Origin: Flaccisagitta enflata
Lineage: Eukaryota; Chaetognatha; Sagittoidea; Aphragmophora
Direction: 5' to 3'
Assembly (NCBI GenBank): GCA_965153355.1
Contig: OZ231126.1
Location: 49,476,001 to 49,540,000 of the forward strand
DNA length: 64,000 nucleotides
The translations under genes and the position numbers were made by a program. Positions 51,465 to 62,197 of the stretch are shown here, in pieces (position 1 is the stretch's first letter; every line of letters begins with the position of its first letter). The notes beneath the pieces were generated by a model. The model was not told the origin of the DNA. It ran no database searches and worked only from the letters and a program-made list of their open reading frames with translations.

Positions 51465-51535
51465 CGTGCCGGACGGACGGACGGACCGACAAAGGGACAG
51501 CGTTTCTTAAAGAGGTGCGTTAGCGCACCTGGAAA
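51465..51535 (+). mobile_element. B/D tail with AGGTGCG hairpin
   Basis: (GGAC)n core, GACAAAGGGACAGCGTTTC, then AGGTGCGTTAGCGCACCT (51513-51530). It links the B tail layout with the D stem sequence. Confidence 0.65.
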
Positions 51536-51930
51536 GGGTCGACACTCCAGGTAATTCGCTTCGTGCTTTGAATCGTTATAACACTTGTGTTATCCAAAGT
51601 GTTGTAACTGCTGGTATGCCTACGTTGCATAACGATCTAAAAACGCCCTAGTGACACCCTTGGGGACGGTCTATCTCTGACACTAAGACACAGTTCTAGG
51701 TAGATGTGATAGAGAGAAAGACGCAGAATTTAGGTGGGCAGGGGCGGGAAGGGGGGGGGAGAGGCAATATCGGAAGAACAAAGTGCAAAAGTCGTCGAGA
51801 AAGAGAAGAAAAAAGATCAGAGAGGGGAAAAAAGAGCGAAATGACAGTTACTGTTACACGATGGTGTCGCACGCGGTAATGTGGACAGTAATGGCCATCG
51901 ACCAAATCTTTTTTCTCCCCTGAAATGAAG

Positions 51931-52170
<240 letters not shown>

Positions 52171-52378
52171 CACACAGTCACAGATCACACAGACGAGGGA
52201 ATATATGTACATTGTACAAATCTAAATGAACAGGAAATGCCAATAGTGCCGACAACACAGCTACCGAAGTTGCGTTCTGGTGGACAGGAGCGGTGTGGAA
52301 AAAAGATAATGAAGCATTTATATTGGGAGAGGCAGTGATGCCGGTAAGCGAAAAAAAAAAAGATAGGAAAGGCTGTTT

Positions 52379-52960
52379 TTTTAGGTGCGCCATAGCACCT
52401 CTCTCTATAAGAGGCTCTGTCTGTTGGTCGGTTGGTTGGTTGGTCGGTTGGTCGGTCACGCTCGAGTTGAAATTCTCGAAAAGAAGCAAAAATCACTGGA
52501 AATGATTCAGAAATATGCTAGGATGATTCTCAGATGCGCCATAGCACCTCTATAAGAGGCTCTGTCCGTCCGTCGGTCACGCTCGAATGAAAAATCGCTT
52601 AAAAATGTTTGAAATCAATTGAAAACTCATTTCGTTCATCATTGATGGTGCTCATCATTTCATTCACTAAAATAATCAGCTACGATTAGGTCTGTTAGAG
52701 CTGGGAATAGGTCGGATAGGTCTGGTGGTAGGTCGGATAGGTCTGGGGATAGTTCTGATAGAGCTAGGGTTAGGTATGATAGAGCTGGTGATAGGTCTTA
52801 TAGAGCTCGGGATAGGTCTGATAGAGCTCGGGATAGGTCCGATAGAGCTCGGGATAGGCCTGATAGAGCTTGGAATAGGTCTGATAGAGCTAGTGATAGG
52901 TCTGGTAGAGCTATGGATAGGTCTGATGGAGCTAGGGATAGGTCTAAGAATTAATAACGC
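52379..52960 (-). mobile_element. D composite, copy 1 (two hairpin ends, ATTC remnant, 21-bp array)
   Basis: Hairpin AGGTGCGCCATAGCACCT (52383-52400), TATAAGAGGCTCTGTC, GGTTGGTC units, CACGCTCGAGTTGAAA. A second hairpin AGATGCGCCATAGCACCT lies at 52532-52549 with the same follow-on. Then TTTCATTCACTAAAATAATC, CAGCTACG, and about twelve 21-bp units (GATAGGTCTGATAGAGCTCG) to 52955. The order matches 62198-64000. Confidence 0.7.
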
Positions 52961-53394
52961 CCGGCGCACCGTCTTGGCTCGTGTATCCGCCCTTGTTCTG
53001 CCAAAGATGTATAGAGCATATTTGTACAGATTAACGGTCCGACAAACGGATGGATGGAACGACAATCGCCGAATACGATTTGTCATCTTGACGTGCTCCG
53101 ACGTACAAAAAAAAAAAAAAAAAACAAACCTGCTGAACGACGTCTAACAAAAGGGCAATCGCGTTCCACAACAAAAGACACTTTTTCTTCTTTTCTTTCT
53201 CCTCCTCCACCACAATTTCCTCTCTACCTCTACCTGCACCTGCTCTTCTTCCTCCTTTCCTTTCTCACATAATGACAGGTTCTAGAGACTGAATGAATCC
53301 AAACAAAAGCCAAAAGCAGGCGAGAAAAGTCGAACAACGTGACAATTATGCCGCCACAAATGTCTCTGATTCCATGCTAATAATAGGCTGACTG

Positions 53395-55075
53395 CGCCGA
53401 TGGTGGCCTGAAGGCGATGTGGCGTTGCGATGGGGTGGTGGATATGACGTTGCGATGTGGTGGCGGTGGATGCAGTGTTGCGATGGGATGGCGGTAGCTA
53501 TGGCGTTGCGATGGGGTGGCGTTGCGTTGGGGTGGCTATGACGTTGTTATGGGATGGCTATGGCGTTGCGAGGGCCGAGGGGGTGGTGGTTGCTGTGGCA
53601 TTGCGAGGGGGTGGTGGTGGCAGTGGCTATGGCGTTGCGATGGGGTGGCGGTGGCGGTTGCTATGACGTTGTGATAGGGTGGCGGTGGCAGTGGCTGTGG
53701 CGTTGCAATGGGATGGCGGTGGCAATGGCGTTGCGATGGGGTGACGGTGGATGTGGCATTGTGATGGGCTGGTTTTGGCTATGGCGTTGCGATAGGGTGG
53801 CGATGGCTATGGCATTGCAATGTGGTGGCGGTGGATGCGGTGTTGCGATGGGGTGGTGGTGACTATGGCGTTGTAATTGGGTGGTGGTGGATGTGGCGTT
53901 GTGATGGGATGGCTATGGCGTTGCAAGGGCCGATGGGGTGGTGGTTGCTGTGGCGTTGCGATGGGGTGGCAATGGCTATGGCGTTGCGATGGGATGGCGC
54001 TGGCGCTGGCTATGACGTTGCGATGGGGTGGCGGTGGCAGTGGCTGTGGCTGTGGCGTTGCAATGGGGTGGCGGTGGTAATGGCGTTGCGACGCGATGGG
54101 GTGACGGTGGATGTGGCGTTGCGATGGGGTGGTTTTGGCTATGGCATCGCGATAGGGTGGCGATGGCTATGGCATTGCAATGTGGTGGATTCGGTGTTGC
54201 GATGGGATGGCGGTGGCTATGGCGCTGTGATGGGGTGGCGGTGGATGTGGCTTTTTGGGCAGCGGCCCCGAAGGGGACGAAGTCCTGTAGAACACAGGGG
54301 GACTTTCGTTCGTCCGTTTATTTGTTCGTTTGTTCGTCCCTCCCCCCATCAGGCCCCTCAGACCTCAAATCTGTCCTCTCAGGTCTCAAATTTGGCCTCT
54401 CAGGCCTCAAATCCGGCCTCTCAGGCCTCAAATCAAGCCTCTCAGGCTTCAAATCCAGCCTCTCAGGCCTCAAATCCAGCCCCTCAGGCCTCAAATTTGG
54501 TCTCTCAGGTCTCAAACCTGGCCTGTCAGGTCTCAAATCTGGCCTCTCAGGCCTCAAGTTCGGCCACTCAAGCCTCAAATCCAGCCTCTCAGGCCTTAAA
54601 TCCGGTCCCTCAGGCCTTAAATCCAGCCCCTCAGGCCTCAAATTTAGTGTCTCAGGTCTCAAATATGGCTTGTCAGGTCTCAAATCCATCCTGTAAGGCC
54701 TCAAACCTGGCCTCTCAGGCCTCAAATTAGGCAGGACGAACGAAAGTCCCCCTGTGTTCTACAGGACTTCGTCCCCTTCGGGGCCGCTGCCCTGCATCCC
54801 CTCACACAATTTCACAATCATGCAAAGCAGGGCAACGGGTATCGCTGACCACATATTGCCCTTGGGCGACCTGTTGATAGGGTAGTGGTGGATATGACAT
54901 TGTGATGGGATGGCAATGGCGTCGCGAGGGAGTGGCGATGGCTGTAGCGTTGCGATGGGGTGACAGTAGCTGTGGCGTTTCGATGCGGTAGCGGTGGCTA
55001 GGGCGTTGCGATGGGGTGGCGGTGGCAATGGGGTGGCCGTGACAATGGCGTTGCGATGGAGTAGTTCCGTTGGCG
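53395..55075 (+). repeat. GT-rich minisatellite with about 363-bp higher-order repeat, split by A9
   Basis: Units such as GGCGTTGCGATGGGGTGGCG of 27-36 bp. Landmark GTGGATGC(A/G)GTGTTGCGATG recurs near 53465, 53830 and 54185, giving a 360-365 bp higher-order period. The array stops at 54247, an A element intervenes, and the same units resume at about 54880-55070. Confidence 0.85.
54248..54865 (-). mobile_element. A-family element, complete copy A9
   Basis: GGGCAGCGGCCCCGAAGGGG at the left is mirrored at 54770-54792. The inverted ends match for about 60 bases, including the copy-specific GACGAAGTCC and GGGGGACTTTCG. Between them lie about 17 units of 21 bp (CTCAGGCCTCAAATCCAGCC). The outer tail GGTATCGCTGACC ... 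TGCCCTTGGGCGACC ends the element inside the minisatellite. Confidence 0.85.
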
Positions 55076-55499
55076 ATAAGAGTGGGGTAATTGGTGTTGT
55101 CACAGACGATTTCGAGTTCAGCGTTGGAGAAAAAGGGGGTTGTTGCTTATGAATACATCTCTGCAAGAAAGGATTTGAGAAGATTGGAAGGGAAGTAGGT
55201 GAGTAATGGTCAGTGGTCTGTGGTAATTAGAGTAAGTTTTCTCAGAAGATCCTCAGAACGTTGTCCCAGGCTCTCGAGACCGTGATTTTTGAATTCCTCG
55301 TCAAAAATTGTGTGGAAACAGCGAACAGGGTGATTTTGTGACAAAACCGAAATTTAAAATCACACTCGTTATCATCATTTCTACCCTCAAAAATTTTGCC
55401 GCCATTTTTTCATCGGTTTGAATGCGCTGATTCTCGCTATGAAACTTTGGCTCAATGTTTGTTAATGCATGGAATGTGAGACCAACCGACATTGATTCA

Positions 55500-55586
55500 A
55501 TGAAGAAGAAGATGTAGAAGAAGAAGAAGAAGAAGAAGAAAAAGAAGAAGAGGAAGAGGAAGAGAAGGAGGAGGAGAAAAAGAAGA

Positions 55587-55638
<52 letters not shown>

Positions 55639-55691
55639 AAATATAGATATATATATAATGTTGAGAAAAATATATAAGATATGAATGTCAG

Positions 55692-55763
<72 letters not shown>
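55500..55763. repeat. (GAA)n, (GA)n and (CT)n microsatellites
   Basis: GAA/GGA units 55502-55590, GA run to 55634, an AT-rich gap, then a CT run at about 55700-55763. The GA and CT runs could pair as an imperfect inverted repeat. Confidence 0.93.
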
Positions 55764-55767
<4 letters not shown>

Positions 55768-56238
55768 AAATCATTACCAAATAAATTTCATTTTGCATTT
55801 ACTTAATTTGCATGTTTGAGGAATATCTTTAAAAGCGAGCTGACGCTAGCTGACGCTACTGCTCGTATTGAGCTTTTGCACACGCGTAGATATATATCAG
55901 GGGTAGTTAATTCTCGATCTGCGGCTTTATGCGAGCACATGATGATGGCCAAACTAAGGTTTTAATTTTTCATGCAATAAATAAAATATCAAGAAAATGA
56001 GGTAAATTTCTCAAATTTAGCTTGAATCATTGTCACAGCATGTTGAATGAGATTCCAGAGAAAAAAGTCTATACTTTAAATTATCAATTGCGTATGGTTT
56101 GGCTAAATGGGACTTTCTTCAATGATTTTTTTTGCTTTTTCTCACTTTTTAGTTATTACATTTGTAATAAACAATTTTTGTATAATACAAACATAACGTC
56201 GAATCTATAGTCATATAAAAGGCGAGCGTCTCACGATT
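55764..56238. other. No recognised feature
   Basis: AT-rich with one short hydrophobic frame. Nothing supportable. Confidence 0.3.
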
Positions 56239-56490
56239 CTAGATATGTTTTTTATTTTTCATTATCAACATATCAAGCTTTTCAAATGAAAAAAAAAGCA
56301 TAACTATTGATCCAATGACAGCAAACATTATTCCAGCAGACATTCCGCTCTTCTGCAAAAACTTAATTAGAGCGTAGAGATGGTGTATGATACATAGATG
56401 TATTGCTCCATAGAATGCAATAAAACTGATTGATCGTTGTTGTATGGCGGAGAGATTTTGCTGATGGTTTGACATTTTCTGGCTCTCCAA
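56239..56490 (-). CDS. Possible small two-helix membrane protein or last exon
   Basis: An 83-codon frame not made of simple repeats. It holds two hydrophobic segments (about residues 22-42 and 50-68) and a lysine-rich C-terminus (MKNKKHI). An AG just before the AAAATG at the second methionine could be a splice acceptor, so it may be a terminal exon. I do not recognise the family. It could be chance, since the surrounding DNA is AT-rich. Confidence 0.3.
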   Translation of the reverse strand: MESQKMSNHQQNLSAIQQRSISFIAFYGAIHLCIIHHLYALIKFLQKSGMSAGIMFAVIGSIVMLFFSFEKLDMLIMKNKKHI

Positions 56491-56879
56491 TACTCACAGG
56501 TGACTGATGCACTTACACTTGACCGCATCGGAAACTCGGCTATTTTCTTGACATCAGATATCATTTGTCAACATAGAGGCACAGCTTGGAAGTAGATCAG
56601 GGTTACACACACACAAGAGCAATTACTTCGAAAATGGAGAACGTTACACAAACAATAATGATGCTGTAACCAATGATGATTTAACAATGGCAACTATAAT
56701 TGTTCATGGTGATGGTGTCTGCCGAGGCCATCGGAAAAAGGTTGCAGCTGTTGTAGGTATTATTGGCTCTCGGATTTCCTCTCTTACCACCTATTAGCTC
56801 CCATTAGCTTGTTGTTCGTCCATCGTCCCGGATTAGCGATAGATTTTTTCCGTTTTCCTATTATTCTCTGCGTCTTAAC

Positions 56880-57130
56880 GGTCTGTCTATAAAACTCTAT
56901 ATGTCCACCAGCCTGCCTTTCTATCTGTCAGTCCATCTATCTGCATGTCTGTCTCTCTAGGGTATGTCTGTTTGGCTATCTCTCTGCCTGCCTGTCTGTC
57001 TGAATATCTGTCTGTCTGTCCTTTCTGTCTCTCTGTCTGTCTTTGTCTCTCTGTCTTAGTCTGTTTCCGTCTGTCTAACTGTTTCCTTCACTGTCTGTCT
57101 GTCTCTGTCTGTCTCTGTCTCTCCCTCTCT
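56880..57130. repeat. Degenerate (CTGT)n tract
   Basis: CTGTCTGTCTCTCTGTCT-type sequence with frequent variants. Confidence 0.85.
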
Positions 57131-57274
57131 TTGAAAATTCACTTATCATTACCTAATTCAGTACGACAACTGCCCAGCCAAACGCATAATGGTTAGTCGT
57201 GTATCCAGTCTTGTCGTGTAATGCTCTCCCCTTATGTTGCATTTGCGAAATGAATTTTGTTTGTAAAATTTCGT

Positions 57275-57770
<496 letters not shown>

Positions 57771-58040
57771 TCTTTTTCTTTTTTGCACAATCATTTGTTG
57801 TTTCCGAGACACTTTTTCTTGTGTCATGTTCTTCTAAGTTTATCCGATCTTTTTTTATTCTTTGTTGTTTGTGATTTGTTGTGTTGGATTTTTTTTTGTT
57901 GGTTTTTTTTTTTTTTTTCGACCCCTGGCGTTCCCTGCTTTTGCGTCTACTCTGAGTTTTGTCTTAAATCTGTAATTCTCTCTATTTGTGCTTTTGTCTG
58001 TCCATGCATGTGTCAAATCGATATGTTATTCCTGATATTC
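57771..58040. other. T-rich DNA, no feature
   Basis: T-runs between the tetranucleotide tract and the B element. No coding signal. Confidence 0.35.
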
Positions 58041-58072
58041 TTTTTAGTCGCGTGCTACGCGACTCTACAACC

Positions 58073-58328
58073 CGGTCGGTCGGTCGGTCGGTCGGTCGGT
58101 CGGTCGGTCGGTCGGTCGGTCGGTCGGTCGGTCGGTCGGTCGGTCGGTCGGTCGGTCGGTCGGTCGGTCGGTCGGTCGGTCGGTCGGTCGGTCGGTCGGT
58201 CGGTCGGTCGGTCGGTCGGTCGGTCGGTCGGTCGGTCGGTCGGTCGGTCGGTCGGTCGGTCGGTCGGTCGGTCGGTCGGTCGGTCGGTCGGTCGGTCGGT
58301 CGGTCGGTCGGTCGGTCGGTCGGTCGGT
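58073..58328. repeat. Perfect (CGGT)64 tract
   Basis: 256 bases, 64 uninterrupted CGGT units, at the place where other B copies carry short GGTC/GGTCCGTC cores. It codes for Ser-Val-Gly-Arg or Pro-Thr-Asp-Arg repeats in spurious frames. Confidence 0.97.
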
Positions 58329-58333
58329 CCCCT

Positions 58334-58866
58334 TTTTGGGCAGCGGCCCCAAAGGGCCGATGTCCTGTAGAACACAGGGGGGAATTTCCATACGTCCGTC
58401 CGTCCGTCCGTCCGTCCCCCCCCCCCCGTTGGCCATCAACGCCTCAAATCTGCCCTCCCAGCCCTAAATTTAGCCCTCCAGGCCTCAAATCAGCCTTCTA
58501 GTCTTCAAATCAGCCCCCCTCCCCCCCGCCTCAAATCTGACCTACAGACCTCAGATCTGCCCTCCAGACCTTCAATTAGGCCTCCAAGCATCAAATCAGC
58601 CCTCTGTGGCTCAAATTTGCCCTCCAAACCTCAAATCCACTCTCAAAGCCTCAATTCTGCCCTCCAGCCTTCAAATATGCCTTCTTTGGCCTGAATCAGT
58701 CATCTTTTGCCAGAAATATGCCTCCTCAGGACGTATGGAAATTCCCCGTGTTCTACAGGACATCGGCCCTTTGGGGCCGCTGCCCTGCTCTCACTCCACT
58801 TCTTCACTGAATCACTCCCAGCAGGGCATCGGGTACCGCTGACCATGTGCGATCCTTGGATGACTA
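58334..58866 (-). mobile_element. A-family element, copy A10
   Basis: GGGCAGCGGCCCCAAAGGGC, GATGTCCTGTAGAACACAGG and GGGGAATTTCC at the left are mirrored at 58730-58783 with the same copy-specific bases. (GTCC)n units, then a 20-bp core (CTCCAGACCTCAAATCTGCC type). The tail GGGTACCGCTGACCATG and GATCCTTGGATGACTAG ends near 58866. Confidence 0.8.
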
Positions 58867-59029
58867 GTTACTTTTTCGGCGTTTTATAGTTTTTTGAACC
58901 TACAGCTCCTGCGCAAATGCTCTAGTGACCTTCTCTAGCACTGCTCCTGCCCAGCCGCACGCGACTGGGGAAGCCCTGTATCCAGCCTTGTTTAGATACG
59001 TCCTTGCATGACAGGTGGAACAATATCCA

Positions 59030-59150
59030 TCACTATACCCAAACTGAGATAAATGGGACAGGGCCTTGTGAACCCTCACTGACTTGTTAGTTAACATGAA
59101 CACGCGCATCACTCCTAGTTTTCCATAAAACTATCTGAAAAACATTCTCT
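59030..59150 (-). repeat. Dispersed 115-bp repeat, copy 2
   Basis: Inverse of 18797-18912 (GTGGAACAATATCCATCACT, GGGCCTTGTGAACCCTCAC, ACTCCTAGTTTTCCAT). Confidence 0.6.
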
Positions 59151-59324
59151 CATAATTTAACCCAAATGCAAACTGCCTACCAAAAGTAGTTGGGGCTATA
59201 ATTGTTACCTGTATAACCAAAATCAAACAAATAACCCGAGGGTAACATTGTCAAAAGGAGGATAGAATCGAGGTCCAGCATAATGCGATCGCCGGACATT
59301 CTAATCCAAGGTACTGAGTAGTAT

Positions 59325-59400
59325 GACAAGTGGAACAATATCCCTCACTTCACCCTAATTGAAATAAATGGAAGAGGGCCTTGTGAACCCTAACACATGA
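59325..59400 (-). repeat. Dispersed 115-bp repeat, partial copy 3
   Basis: GTGGAACAATATCCCTCACT and GAAGAGGGCCTTGTGAACCC, same orientation as copy 2, 300 bases away. Confidence 0.55.
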
Positions 59401-59476
59401 CGTAAAAAGAGGCTCTGACTTTCAGGCGGTGGGTCTTTCGGTCACGCAAACGTTTGAGCCACAAAAGAGCGGCACC
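59400..59476 (-). mobile_element. D-like fragment
   Basis: AAAAAGAGGCTCTGACTTTC, GGTGGGTCTTTCGGTCACGC resembles the D segment after its hairpin. The hairpin itself is absent. Confidence 0.35.
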
Positions 59477-59938
59477 ATCATTCATTCATTTATTCATTCA
59501 TTCATTTTTTTCATTCATTTATTCATCCATTCATTCATTCATTCATTCATTTATTCATTCATTCATTCATTCATTCATTCATTCATTCATTCATTCATTC
59601 ATTTATTCATTCATTCATTCATTCATTCATTCATTCATTCATTCATTCATTCATTCATTAGTTCATTCATTCATTCATCTATTCTTGCATTCATTCATAA
59701 GAAATGATCATTCACAGAGGACGCATTGTTGGTCAACTTTCTTTTCTTTTTCTTCTTTTTCTTCTTCTTCTTCTTCTTCTTCTTCTTCTTCTTCTTCTTC
59801 TTCTTCTTCTTCTTCTTCTTCTTCTTCTTCTTCTCTTCTTCTTCTTCTTCTTCTTCTTCTTCTTCTTCTTCTTCTTCTTCTTCTTCTTCTTCTTCTTCTT
59901 CTCCTTCTTCTTCTTCTTCTTCGTCGTCGTCGTCATCC
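59477..59938. repeat. (ATTC)n and (TTC)n microsatellites
   Basis: ATTC units to about 59700, a 50-base unique gap, then TTC from 59748 to about 59923 ending in CGT units. Confidence 0.96.
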
Positions 59939-60830
<892 letters not shown>

Positions 60831-61017
60831 TGAAGACTTTCCGTTTGATTTTGATAATAACAACAATATAAAGAACAAATTAGGAATATATAAAATGTAT
60901 AGGAAATATATAAAATGTGAAAAAAACGAGCGAATGTTTAAGCGGACGCACAAAGGAACGCAAACGGACGCAGGGGAAGTAACGTGGGTGGGTGCGTGAC
61001 GGACCTTCTTATTTAGG

Positions 61018-61058
61018 GACACACCCTCTTATGGAGTCGCTTAGCAAGCGACTAAAAA
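61018..61058 (+). mobile_element. B-family tail with AGTCGCT hairpin
   Basis: GGACACACCCTCTTATGG, then AGTCGCTTAGCAAGCGACT (61035-61053) and AAAAA. The innermost stem pair is T-A instead of G-C. Confidence 0.65.
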
Positions 61059-61517
61059 GCAAAGGATTAAAAAGCAAAAACCCATTGAACGGAAAATTGA
61101 AGATGGCTGTTTCCATAATATCCTTTTTGAGAGGTGGCCAAATAGGTCAATTTCGAAATTGAGAAAATTTGACAAAAACATTCATAATCAGATAGCTTAT
61201 GTCAATATGAGCATGGTTCAATAACTGAATTTTGTTACTGATCCTTGATTTTCATATAAATTAGACTGAAATGCAACAAATAATGATCGACAATAAGCAA
61301 AAATTGAATTGTTAAAGTCTTTTGTACAAAATACAAGGCTGGAAACAGGGACGTAGGAGACGCCACATCTACCGCATCCATGGACGTGGTAAAAATTCGG
61401 GGTTGGATCTCATTCGGTCTTGAAAGTAAATTGATACAGCAAAATAGTACAAAATTATAAGATCACCATTTTCAAGGCTTGGACGACTTTAATGTGCTAA
61501 ATTGACACTGCATAGTG
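61059..61517. other. No recognised feature
   Basis: AT-rich DNA without repeats or coding signal. Confidence 0.35.
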
Positions 61518-61900
61518 AACAAGGCCGGATACACGGCTGCCCTAGTCGTGTGCGGGTGAGCAGGGGCTGTTTATGAGGTCACTTGATCATTTTGGCAGGA
61601 GCAGTGAGGCCAAAGACCGCAAAGACCCGAAAAAATTAAAGAGAGAGAGAGATCTGACGAACACACGTAAAGCACGTGGATATGTAAGTGGAAGAATCGA
61701 GGGAAATACGGACAGAAAAGGTAAAATAATGCGATACTTAATGTCCTGCTTTGAGTAATCAGCTGAAGGGAATTCGAGACTCAAGCTGCGGGGAAGGGAG
61801 GGACATACGGACGGAAGGATGTACATAATTTTTGCCCCGTGTCCTACAGGACATCGGCCCTTTGAGGCTGCTGCTGCTTCTGCTGCTGGTGCTGGACAGT
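61518..61900 (+). mobile_element. B head and A right end (A11), interior lost
   Basis: AACAAGGCCGGATACACGGC, GTGTGCGGGTGAGCAGGGGC, GGCAGGAGCAGTGAGGCCAA as in the inner B at 25674. At 61835-61880 GTGTCCTACAGGACATCGGC and CCTTTGAGGCTGCTGC form a diverged A end. Confidence 0.5.
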
Positions 61901-62047
61901 AGCCAAAAAAGCAAACGGTGACCGACTGATGCACGGACAGACCGACTGATCAACAGAGGGTTATTGAGGCGAAATCTATTATGAGTCTCAACGTTTAAAA
62001 GTATTACAACCGCCAACATTCATCACCTATATAGCTATGCAAGGGTT

Positions 62048-62195
62048 TTTAGTAGCGTGCACGTGACTATTATTCCGCTTTGTCTGTCGGTCGGTCAGTC
62101 CGTTGGTTACACTTTCAAATGAACCAAATGAGCAAAATGAGCTATAATGCTTAAAAACACCCTCATCGATGAGCAGCTCTGCTCAATGACATGCT
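62048..62195. repeat. Imperfect B-type hairpin and a single 145-bp unit
   Basis: AGTAGCGTGCACGTGACT (62051-62068, stem imperfect), GTCTGTCGGTCGGTCAGTCC, then GAGCAAAATGAGCTATAATG and CACCCTCATCGATGAGCAGC. The latter match the tandem repeat at 34466-34840. Confidence 0.5.
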
Positions 62196-62197
62196 TT

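Larger units (their letters stand above)
58041..58995 (-). mobile_element. B-family element with expanded core and an A insertion
   Basis: TTTTT and hairpin AGTCGCGTGCTACGCGACT (58046-58064), CTCTACAACC, then the core. The matching head lies far away, inverted, at 58930-58993 (GCTCCTGCCCAGCC, GACTGGGGAAGCCCTG, TATCCAGCCTTGTTT). An A element fills 58334-58866. Confidence 0.72.

Noticed and set aside
53457-54730. Overlapping ORFs of up to 302 aa
   Set aside because: They run across a GT-rich minisatellite into an A element with different repeat units. Three frames are open at once, as expected for repeats lacking stops.
58041-58995. Canonical Helitron
   Set aside because: No Rep/helicase gene and no verified 5' TC. 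The hairpin abuts the CTAA end instead of lying about ten bases before it. Only a Helentron/Helitron-like hypothesis is kept.
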